64,000 bases of DNA from Alteromonas aestuariivivens. GTDB taxonomy: Bacteria; Pseudomonadota; Gammaproteobacteria; Enterobacterales; Alteromonadaceae. Shown in pieces: positions 18,767-25,934 of this stretch (positions within the stretch are counted from its first letter, which is position 1; the number at the start of each line of letters is the position of its first letter). The notes beneath the pieces are model-generated. The model did no database searches, was not told the DNA's origin, and worked only from the letters and a program-made list of their open reading frames with translations. A program made the position numbers and the translations under genes. The stretch is from assembly GCF_003367475.1 (NCBI RefSeq), contig NZ_QRHA01000001.1, forward strand, positions 186,001 through 250,000. Direction: 5' to 3'.

Positions 18767-19624
18767 ATGCTTATGGAAGAAACGCTCTCACTGTTTACTG
18801 CTGAAGATATCGATCTCTACATCAACACCTATGCAATTCCCTGGGCAATCAATATTGCCATGGCGCTGGTCATCTTTTTCATTGGCCGGCTGCTCGTAGG
18901 CTTTATTGTTGGTCTGGTGGGTAAGCTTCTGGCCCGTTCAAAATACGATCAGATGCTGGTGAATTTTATTGAATCCATCGTCAGCGCGATTCTGATGCTG
19001 TTTGTAATTGTCGCATCGCTGGACCAATTGGGTGTAGATACCACATCGCTGGTAGCGATAGTTGGTGCAGCCGGCCTGGCCATTGGTTTGTCGTTGCAGG
19101 ATTCGCTCAAAAACTTCGCTGCCGGAGTGATGTTGCTGGTGTTTAAACCGTTTAAAGCCGGGGATTACGTGGAAGCAGGCGGAACCGCTGGTGTAGTGAA
19201 TGCTATCGGCATTTTTACTACCAATTTCACTTCACCGGACAACAAGGACATTATTGTCCCCAATGGGGCTATTTACAGTGACAACATTGTGAACTATTCC
19301 GCCAAGAAAACTCGCAGGGTGGATATGGTGTTCGGAATTTCTTACGGCGACGATTTACTTAAAGCCAAGCAAATTCTGGAAAGTTTGACCAAAGAAGATG
19401 AGCGCATTCTGGCAGATCCGGAACCTCAGGTGGCAGTAAGTGAACTGGGCGATTCCAGCGTTAATTTTGTGGTTCGCCCATGGGTTAAAACTGAAGATTT
19501 CTGGGCGGTGAAGTTTGCCTACACAGAAGCCGTTAAGCTGCGGTTTGACCAGGAAGGTATTTCCATTCCATTCCCGCAAATGGACGTACACGTATTCAAA
19601 GAGTCTGAGTCGCAGGAAGCCTAG
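18767..19624 (+). CDS. mscS: Small-conductance mechanosensitive channel
   Basis: Inner-membrane channel that opens under tension to release solutes after hypo-osmotic shock. The 285 residues match E. coli MscS (286). Three N-terminal membrane segments are seen. The third is the pore helix, VAIVGAAGLAIGLSLQDSLKNFAAGVMLLVFKPF, with the Ala/Gly packing pattern (about residues 96-130). The soluble vestibule follows with VNAIGIFTTNF, IIVPNG and the C-terminal SIPFPQMDVHV. Two ATGs (18767, 18773) are possible starts and neither has a strong SD. It ends 48 bases before an intrinsic terminator. Confidence 0.95.
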   Translation: MLMEETLSLFTAEDIDLYINTYAIPWAINIAMALVIFFIGRLLVGFIVGLVGKLLARSKYDQMLVNFIESIVSAILMLFVIVASLDQLGVDTTSLVAIVGAAGLAIGLSLQDSLKNFAAGVMLLVFKPFKAGDYVEAGGTAGVVNAIGIFTTNFTSPDNKDIIVPNGAIYSDNIVNYSAKKTRRVDMVFGISYGDDLLKAKQILESLTKEDERILADPEPQVAVSELGDSSVNFVVRPWVKTEDFWAVKFAYTEAVKLRFDQEGISIPFPQMDVHVFKESESQEA

Positions 19625-19672
19625 GTAATTCGTTATTCGCAAAGACTTTAACGGGATCGGTTTGACTTTGTT

Positions 19673-19699
19673 AACGCCACCAAAAAAGTGGCGTTTTTT
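19673..19699 (+). terminator. Intrinsic terminator after mscS
   Basis: An 8-bp stem (19673-19680 with 19688-19695), a 7-base A-rich loop and a T6 run. It lies between the convergent mscS and M48 genes. Confidence 0.85.
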
Positions 19700-19702
19700 A
19701 TG

Positions 19703-20497
19703 TTATTTGCAGCCTGGACGGTATGAAGACTGCTGAAAAGTTGCCTGCGCCTTCGGCATGCTGGCCTGAAGATTTTTAATTCGGGACTGCGGCGCTGGGT
19801 GAGTAGAGAGCAGTTCCAGTGGCTGCTCGCCGCTTGCAGCGGCCATGTTGTGCCACAGGTTTACCGACTGCTGGGGGTCAAAGCCGGCCTGTGCCATCAG
19901 GTCCAGGCCAATCAGGTCGGCTTCCGATTCGTGTGTGCGGCTGAAGGGCAATTGTACCCCCACTTCCATACCCAGGCCTATTGCTGCCATTATGGCACCA
20001 GACTGACTGATTTCCCCGGCGGCGAGAATTTGCCCGACGGTTTGCGTTCCGACGTTGATCAGAGCCCCCTGGGACATGCGTTCATTGCCGTGTTCCGCAA
20101 TGACATGACCCACTTCGTGACCAATTACGGTTGCCAGTTGATGCTGATTCTCAGCGACTTTGAGTAACCCGGTATAAACGCCAATTTTACCACCGGGAAG
20201 GGCAAAGGCGTTGACCTGATCGTCCTCAAACACCACTACTTCCCATTGACCATTAAAGACGGAAGCCGGAACCTGGGCAGTAATGGCATCTGCTACACAT
20301 TTAACGTAGGCGTTCTGAACCGGCTGGTTGGAAATTTTGATTTCAGCTTTCATCGAAGAAAACGCCTGATCGCCCATCTGAGCCAGTTCCTGGCTGGTAT
20401 ACAACAACATCTGGCTGCGGCCGGTTGGTGAGGTCGCACAGCCGGCAATGGTGAGGCCGGCAACAATGGCCAGGGCAAATCTGATTCTTAAAAACAT
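19703..20497 (-). CDS. M48 family metalloprotease, lipoprotein
   Basis: A 264-residue exported zinc protease of the LoiP/YcaL-like M48 group, probably acting in envelope quality control. The N-terminus is a lipoprotein signal with lipobox LTIAGC (Cys 19). The zinc motif is HEVGH (about residues 127-131), followed by a third ligand in SRTHESEADLIGLDLMAQAGFDP. The C-terminal STHPAPQSRI is typical. SD AAAGGA is 7 bases before ATG 20497. Convergent with mscS across a shared terminator region. Confidence 0.92.
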   Translation of the reverse strand: MFLRIRFALAIVAGLTIAGCATSPTGRSQMLLYTSQELAQMGDQAFSSMKAEIKISNQPVQNAYVKCVADAITAQVPASVFNGQWEVVVFEDDQVNAFALPGGKIGVYTGLLKVAENQHQLATVIGHEVGHVIAEHGNERMSQGALINVGTQTVGQILAAGEISQSGAIMAAIGLGMEVGVQLPFSRTHESEADLIGLDLMAQAGFDPQQSVNLWHNMAAASGEQPLELLSTHPAPQSRIKNLQASMPKAQATFQQSSYRPGCK

Positions 20498-20840
20498 AGT
20501 GGGTTCCTTTGTGCCTGATTGCAGTTTTCCGTAGTTGAGCCGCTTGTCGATAAGGCGTGCTTACCGTTAGTGTGCCGGAAACAACCCCATTTTACCTTTT
20601 TTGACTGTGTTTAAAATGCTTTCGTATTTAGGGCGTTACCATTGTACAGCAGTCTGTTTTGCTTCCCGGTCCCTCACAATACCGTAACCATAGCATCATA
20701 TTCCTGTCACAGTACCTCTCTAGAGTCGACAAGGCTTTCGGCGGCCAACGTGCCCCAATATTAAGGAGCACAACCTCCACTGTGCACCGGTCGCAACACA
20801 TTCAATACCAATTATCAGGATTAAGAAAAAAGGATAGGGC
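20498..20840. other. Intergenic stretch upstream of the decayed lipoprotein gene
   Basis: About 340 bases with no convincing gene. It should hold the promoter for the M48 gene (minus) and the former promoter of the lipoprotein remnant (plus). A good ribosome-binding site (AAAAAAGGA) ends it at 20834. A plus-strand frame over 20659-20955 only becomes protein-like where it enters the remnant. Confidence 0.5.
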
Positions 20841-21094
20841 ATGCTCATTTAAGATCAGCTCCGACTTGCGTTGGCTGCGTGTGTGGTTTTCAGCAGTGTT
20901 GTTCGGGTGCAGTCTGGACGGTGATGACGGAGAGCCTGGTGTTTGTCAGCCCTGAGGACAGCCCCAATGGCTCGGCCATATTAATTGCAGGGAATGTAGT
21001 GAGTGGAACTGTATCGGTATGGCAGATAACGGAGAAGTCGTTCGGCACTCTGTACCTGATATGGAAAACGGCGCCTTGTGGGCGCCGTTTTTGA
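20841..21094 (+). pseudogene. Remnant of an exported lipoprotein, possibly choice-of-anchor I (alkaline-phosphatase-like) type
   Basis: The three coding frames hold consecutive pieces of one protein. A start with a good SD at 20841 reads MLI, then TAA, then DQLRLALAACVVFSS, a signal peptide. One frame over, the sequence continues as a lipobox, VLFGCSLDGDDGEPG (20899-20940). In the third frame from about 20930 it reads ESLVFVSPEDSPNGSAILIA then GNVVSGTVSVWQI, resembling the C-terminal end of choice-of-anchor I proteins. An intrinsic terminator follows directly. This fits an early stop, a frameshift, and an internal deletion that joined the N-terminus to the last 40 or so residues; the full family is several hundred residues. 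Family assignment is from memory of the terminal motif. Confidence 0.6.
21065..21092 (+). terminator. Intrinsic terminator after the lipoprotein remnant
   Basis: A perfect 11-bp stem (21065-21075 with 21081-21091), 5-base loop TTGTG, and a T5 run. It is fully intact although the gene before it is broken. Confidence 0.9.
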
Positions 21095-21135
21095 TTGTGT
21101 TTCCAGTTCGCTGCATACTCGGCACAAGAATCCAG

Positions 21136-21141
21136 TATAAT
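21136..21141 (+). promoter_or_regulatory. Possible -10 element for the FabH-like gene
   Basis: A consensus TATAAT lies 115 bases before the start of the FabH-like gene, just after the terminator. The -35 at normal spacing is poor, so only moderate support. Confidence 0.35.
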
Positions 21142-21256
21142 ATGTGGGTGACGGTTGGTGAATTCTGCGCAGGATACCGGCCTTCATTCATTGGGTGCCG
21201 GAGCATTCCTGAAAATCAAAACCGCGCACCAGGACATAAATCAACAGAGTCAACTC

Positions 21257-22381
21257 ATGTCGCAACAAATTGTTATCAGTGGGGTAGGGGTGTGGAACCC
21301 TGAGCACACCATAACCAACGAAGAGCTGGTGAACAGCTACAATGCCTATGCCGACGCTTACAACCTGAAGCATCAGGCGCAAATCGAGGCGGGCGAGTTG
21401 CAGCCCAAGCCGCATTCCAGCGCCGAATTTATTGAAAAGGCCTCGGGAATCCGCCAGCGCTATATTTATCAGAAAGACGGCGCACTGGACATAAACCGAA
21501 TGCGGCCAAACATTCCGGAACGCGCTGAAGAAGAATTGTCTGATCAGGCTGAAATTGCGTTGCAAGCAGCGAGAAAAGCGTTGGCGGCAGCCAATAAATC
21601 CGCCAGCGAAATTGATGCGGTGATCGTATCATGTGCCTACACCCAGCGATCATATCCGGCGATTGCAATTGAGGTTCAGCATGAACTGGGTATCAAGGGC
21701 TTTGGCTTTGATATGCTGGTGGCCTGTTCGGCGGCGACATTCGGCATGCACCGCGCCTATGAAATGATTGCAGCTGGTAATGCCAGGGCGGTGCTGGTGA
21801 TAAACCCCGAGCTGGTTTCGCCGCAAATTAATTACTGCGACCGTGACAGCCACTTTATTTTTGGTGATGTAGCTACCGCCACGGTTCTGGAAACCGCCGA
21901 CACCGCCCGTTCAGAGCATGTATATGACGTATTGAGCACACAGGCTCTCACTCAGTATTCGAACAATATCCGTTCGAACTTTGGTTACATGAGCCGGGCC
22001 AATGACGTTGACCCCTATGGCGCAGACAAACTTTTCCATCAAGCGGGCCGTAAAGTGTTCAAGGAAGTATGCCCAATGGCAGCAGATCACATCGCCGCAC
22101 ATTTGTCCCGACATGAATTAACGCCGCAGGATGTAACCCGCTGGTGGTTGCACCAGGCCAACATCAATATGAATACGCTGATTTGCAAGCGGTTGCTGGG
22201 GCGTGATGCCAGTGCCCAAGAGGCACCGATTGTGCTGGATGAATACGCCAATACCGCTTCAGCTGGCTCGGTGATTGCTTTCGCCCTGCATCATACCGAT
22301 TTGGTATCCGGCGATATTGGGGTATTGTGCTCTTTTGGGGCCGGTTATTCCATTGGTAGCCTGGTTTTGAAGAAGCGGTGA
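21257..22381 (+). CDS. Beta-ketoacyl-ACP synthase III-like enzyme (FabH family)
   Basis: A thiolase-fold condensing enzyme of 374 residues, longer than classical FabH (317 in E. coli), so it belongs to an extended FabH-like subgroup. The catalytic triad is readable: Cys in MLVACSAATFGMHRA, His in WWLHQANINMN, and Asn in DEYANTASAGSVIAF. The C-terminal GVLCSFGAGYSIGSLVLKK is typical. Start ATG 21257 (MSQQIVISGVGVW) has a weak AGAG upstream; an in-frame start at 21155 would add 34 unconserved residues. Its substrate, starter acyl-CoA in fatty acid or another acyl product, cannot be told from sequence. No acyl carrier or other fab genes are adjacent. Confidence 0.88.
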   Translation: MSQQIVISGVGVWNPEHTITNEELVNSYNAYADAYNLKHQAQIEAGELQPKPHSSAEFIEKASGIRQRYIYQKDGALDINRMRPNIPERAEEELSDQAEIALQAARKALAAANKSASEIDAVIVSCAYTQRSYPAIAIEVQHELGIKGFGFDMLVACSAATFGMHRAYEMIAAGNARAVLVINPELVSPQINYCDRDSHFIFGDVATATVLETADTARSEHVYDVLSTQALTQYSNNIRSNFGYMSRANDVDPYGADKLFHQAGRKVFKEVCPMAADHIAAHLSRHELTPQDVTRWWLHQANINMNTLICKRLLGRDASAQEAPIVLDEYANTASAGSVIAFALHHTDLVSGDIGVLCSFGAGYSIGSLVLKKR

Positions 22382-22403
22382 TGAACTGAATTGCTACAAT
22401 CTG

Positions 22404-22459
22404 GCAGTAAGCAGTAAGCAGTAAGCAGTAAGCAGTAAGCAGTAAGCAGTAAGCAGTAA
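22404..22459 (+). repeat. Eight tandem copies of the heptamer GCAGTAA
   Basis: Eight perfect copies of a 7-base unit occupy 56 bases between the FabH-like stop (22381) and the prsK ribosome-binding site (22461-22466). Because the unit is not a multiple of three, TAA appears in all frames, so the array cannot be coding. Identical copies suggest recent slippage. It sits in the prsK leader or promoter. Confidence 0.97.
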
Positions 22460-22469
22460 AGAGGGAACT

Positions 22470-24497
22470 ATGATATCGGATATCGGATATGCGTTAAACA
22501 GCCTGGCCTACCTGGTTTTGCTGCTGTTGCTGTTTACGGTCCGCAAGGCAGGGTTAGCGAAGTACCTGCTAATGATTGCCACCATGGCCACGCTGGCTTG
22601 GTCCCTGGGTTACATTTCTCTGCTGTTCGGCCCTGCTACGCCTAACTATATGCTGACAGCAGATGCGCTCCGTCAGCTGGTCTGGCTGCTGTTTATTGCC
22701 AGTTGTCTGCGTGACGATTTTACCGACCTGTGGCAGGTGCTGAGAAGACCAGCCACTCACTTCATTCTGCTACCAGCCCTGTTGGCTTTGATACTGCCGC
22801 AATTTATGTACTTTTCTGCCACCTGGCGCTATCTGTTTCAGACCGTTTTGGCGCTGGAGGGTTTGATCCTGCTGGAGGTGTTGTATCGTCAGTCCGGTGG
22901 CAATCAGTGGTCATATAAACCGCTGGTGGTTTATTTAGGGGCGACCCAACTTTTTGAGTTTGTGACTTACGCCAACGCGACCATGATCAACCAGATAGAG
23001 CCGGGTTACCTTGCTGCCAGAGGGTACATCTATGTGTTGCTGCTGCCTTTGCTGGTGGTGGCAATCCGGCGAATACGCCACTGGGGGGTTGATATTTTTA
23101 TCTCCCGCGATGTGGTACTGCACAGTTCGCTGCTGCTGGTTGCCGGCGCTTATCTGTTTATCATGGCGCTGATTGGGTATGTGATTAATTACCTGGGCGG
23201 AAACTGGGGTGCCACAGTGCAAATTGTATTGATGGTGTTGTCGTTGGCTTTGCTGGCTTCTCTGGTTCTTTCAAACAGCCTGAGAACCCGTATCAAGGTT
23301 TTTATTACCAAACATTTCTTTGCCAACCAGTACGACTACCGGGTTGAGTGGGTCAAGCTGACCCAGTCGCTTTCGGTTTCCACCAACTCAATGCCTGAAG
23401 TATACCGGGCCGCGCTTGACGGTATGTTGGGCGCAATCAGTTATAGCGAAGGCAAGCTGGTAAAAGTGGCCGGCCATGAACTGGATGTATTGGCGTCGGT
23501 GGGAAGCCGTGTGCTGACCGATGCTGAGCGAACCATTCTTAACCAGCTCAAGCCCTACTGCGGCCAAACCCAGTGGCTGATCGACATCGACGAATATCAG
23601 GTCAAACCCTTTAGCTACAACGGATTGCAACTGGACAGAGCGTTGTTGCAACAATGCGAGTTTCAGCTGGTGTTACCGGTTTTTAATGAAGGGCAGCTAT
23701 GGGGATTTGTCTGCATGCGGGCGCTCGAAGCTGAGGCGGTGTCACTGAACTGGGAAGTCAGGGATTACCTGACCGCGGTGACGGATCAGGTAACAACCTA
23801 TATATTGCATCACGAAGCGGCACAGACTGTGGCCGAAAATGCCCAGTTTGCGGCGTTCAGTCGTATGTCGGCATTTATCCTTCACGATCTTAAGAATGTC
23901 ATGGCCCAAATTGATCTGATACTCTGCAATGCCGAACAGCACAAAGACAACCCTGAGTTTATTGAAGATACCTTTGAAACGCTGCATTATACCAAGGCGC
24001 GGATGGACAAAATGCTTCGCCAGCTTACCGAGAAAAAGGTGCAGCAACCGGGGGCTAATTCGGCGCATTCTCTCAAACCCCTGATAGAAAAAGTGGTCGC
24101 TGAGAAGTGCCAGGCAATGCGGCCAGAACCGCAAATTTGTGGTCATGACGACCCTGAGGTAGTGGTTGATCCGGAAAAGTTCAGCAACGTGATATATCAC
24201 CTGGTCAGCAATGCTCAGCAGGCAACTGAAGATGAAGGTGATGTGCGCATAGAATTGCAGCTAGACCCGCTAACGAACCGTCAGCTGGTGCACATACGGG
24301 ACAGCGGCTGTGGCATGGATCAGGCGTTTATTCAGGAGCGCCTGTTCAAGCCCTTCGATACCACCAAAGGCAACGCAGGTATGGGGATTGGGGCTTACGA
24401 TGCCAGGCATTATATGGAGTCAATAGGTGGGCGCCTGAGTGTTGACAGTGAGCCCGGAAAAGGCAGCTGTTTCACTTTGGCGTTTCCACTGGATTAG
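22470..24497 (+). CDS. prsK: Sensor histidine kinase PrsK (PEP-CTERM/XrtA system type)
   Basis: A 675-residue membrane kinase. The first 280 residues hold about eight to ten hydrophobic helices. A GAF-like domain follows (about 300-440). The phospho-acceptor His is in FILHDLKNVMAQ near residue 472, and the ATPase domain shows HLVSNAQQA, RDSGCGMD and GMGIGAYDARHYMESIGGR. This architecture and the HDLKN box match PrsK, the kinase associated with exosortase A and exopolysaccharide loci. GAGGGA is 4 bases before ATG 22470, immediately after the heptamer array. prsR follows after 78 bases. Confidence 0.92.
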   Translation: MISDIGYALNSLAYLVLLLLLFTVRKAGLAKYLLMIATMATLAWSLGYISLLFGPATPNYMLTADALRQLVWLLFIASCLRDDFTDLWQVLRRPATHFILLPALLALILPQFMYFSATWRYLFQTVLALEGLILLEVLYRQSGGNQWSYKPLVVYLGATQLFEFVTYANATMINQIEPGYLAARGYIYVLLLPLLVVAIRRIRHWGVDIFISRDVVLHSSLLLVAGAYLFIMALIGYVINYLGGNWGATVQIVLMVLSLALLASLVLSNSLRTRIKVFITKHFFANQYDYRVEWVKLTQSLSVSTNSMPEVYRAALDGMLGAISYSEGKLVKVAGHELDVLASVGSRVLTDAERTILNQLKPYCGQTQWLIDIDEYQVKPFSYNGLQLDRALLQQCEFQLVLPVFNEGQLWGFVCMRALEAEAVSLNWEVRDYLTAVTDQVTTYILHHEAAQTVAENAQFAAFSRMSAFILHDLKNVMAQIDLILCNAEQHKDNPEFIEDTFETLHYTKARMDKMLRQLTEKKVQQPGANSAHSLKPLIEKVVAEKCQAMRPEPQICGHDDPEVVVDPEKFSNVIYHLVSNAQQATEDEGDVRIELQLDPLTNRQLVHIRDSGCGMDQAFIQERLFKPFDTTKGNAGMGIGAYDARHYMESIGGRLSVDSEPGKGSCFTLAFPLD

Positions 24498-24575
24498 CCA
24501 AAGGCACAGGCCTGAGGCAGGCTGGCGAAGATCAGTCAGTAGTTAAATAATATTAAAACAGGAAGTAGCAGGATT

Positions 24576-25934
24576 ATGGATACCATTCTTGTAGTTGATG
24601 ATGACTTAGGCATCCAAAAACAATTGAAGTGGAGCTTTACCAGTTATCAGGTGGTATTTGCCGACGATCGCGCTTCTGCGATCGCACAACTCCGCAGGCA
24701 TGAGCCCAAGGTGGTAACGCTCGATCTTGGCCTTCCTCCCGATCCGGCCAACGCATCGGAAGGCTTAAAAACCTTGCAGGAAATTCTGGCGCTGGCACCG
24801 CAGACAAAAGTGATTGTGGTAACCGGCAACAACGATCGGGTTAATGCGCTTAAGGCCATTGAATTGGGCGCTTACGATTTCTATCAGAAGCCCATAGACT
24901 CAGACACCATCAAATTGCTGGTACAGCGCGCATTCAATCTTGCCAATCTGGAACAGGAAAACCGCATTCTTGCCCGCACCAAGCCAGGTATGGGGAGTGT
25001 CATTGGCAATAGTGAAGCGATTCTGGCGGTTACCCGCCGGGCGGAAAAAATTGCCGGTACCGATATCAGCACCCTGTTACTGGGCGAGAGTGGCACCGGT
25101 AAAGAAGTATTTGCCCGCAGCATTCATGAGCACAGCCCCCGAAAAGACAGGCCGTTTGTAGCGATTAACTGTGCCTCCATTCCGGAAAATTTGCTCGAAA
25201 GCGAGTTGTTTGGTTATGAGAAGGGCGCCTTTACCGGTGCAAATAAGACCACCATCGGAAAAATTGAAACGGCGCAGGGCGGAACCCTGTTTCTGGATGA
25301 AATTGGTGATATGCCCATTGGCTTGCAGGCGAAGATGCTGCGCTTCCTGCAGGAGAGGGTGATTGAGCGGGTGGGCGGCCGAACGGAAATTCCGGTAGAC
25401 ATCCGGGTTATCTGTGCAACCCACCGGGATTTACAAAGTATGGTGGCCGAGGAGACATTCCGCGAAGATCTTTACTACCGGATCGGTGAAATCCCCATTA
25501 ATATCCCACCGTTAAGAGACCGTGATGAGGATATCATTCTCATTGCCAGAAACTACCTCAATCAGTACCGTGAAGATTTCAAAGCCAAAGCGAAGTCTTT
25601 TTCCGATGGTGCCATTCAGGCCATGCTGGCCTACCCCTGGCCGGGCAACATTCGTGAGTTGCAAAACAAACTGAAGTCCGCTGTTATCATGGCTGAGGGC
25701 AGCGTTGTGCAAGCCGAGGATCTGGGGCTGGAGTCCTATGAAAATACCCGCGCGCCAGAATCGCTTAATTTGCGGGAAGTACGCGAGCAGGCTGAGAGCA
25801 GGGCAATCAGACGGGCTTTTCAGACCGCAGAGAAAAACATGTCAAAAACCGCAGAATTGCTCGGCGTTACCCGCCCGACACTCTATTCACTGATCGACAA
25901 GTATCAACTGGAAGACGTTAAAACCGGCGCCTGA
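24576..25934 (+). CDS. prsR: Sigma-54-dependent response regulator PrsR
   Basis: A 452-residue NtrC-type activator. The receiver domain (residues 1-125) carries the acidic pair at 8-10, phosphoacceptor D50 in VVTLDLGLPP, and K in FYQKPID. The AAA+ domain has Walker A GESGTGKE (about 172-179), the sigma-54 contact loop GAFTGA, and Walker B GTLFLDEIGDM. The C-terminal Fis-type helix-turn-helix is AELLGVTRPTLYSLIDKYQ. It should be phosphorylated by PrsK and activate RpoN promoters, in known systems those for PEP-CTERM and exopolysaccharide genes. Its 3' end overlaps the minus-strand GGDEF gene by 31 bases. Confidence 0.94.
   Translation: MDTILVVDDDLGIQKQLKWSFTSYQVVFADDRASAIAQLRRHEPKVVTLDLGLPPDPANASEGLKTLQEILALAPQTKVIVVTGNNDRVNALKAIELGAYDFYQKPIDSDTIKLLVQRAFNLANLEQENRILARTKPGMGSVIGNSEAILAVTRRAEKIAGTDISTLLLGESGTGKEVFARSIHEHSPRKDRPFVAINCASIPENLLESELFGYEKGAFTGANKTTIGKIETAQGGTLFLDEIGDMPIGLQAKMLRFLQERVIERVGGRTEIPVDIRVICATHRDLQSMVAEETFREDLYYRIGEIPINIPPLRDRDEDIILIARNYLNQYREDFKAKAKSFSDGAIQAMLAYPWPGNIRELQNKLKSAVIMAEGSVVQAEDLGLESYENTRAPESLNLREVREQAESRAIRRAFQTAEKNMSKTAELLGVTRPTLYSLIDKYQLEDVKTGA

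Noticed and set aside
20659-20955. Intact 98-codon gene over the lipoprotein remnant
   Set aside because: Only its last 20 or so residues (the lipobox part) look protein-like, and they end abruptly; three-frame continuity fits a broken gene better.
22404-22459. CRISPR-like array
   Set aside because: Units are 7 bases with no spacers; a simple tandem repeat.
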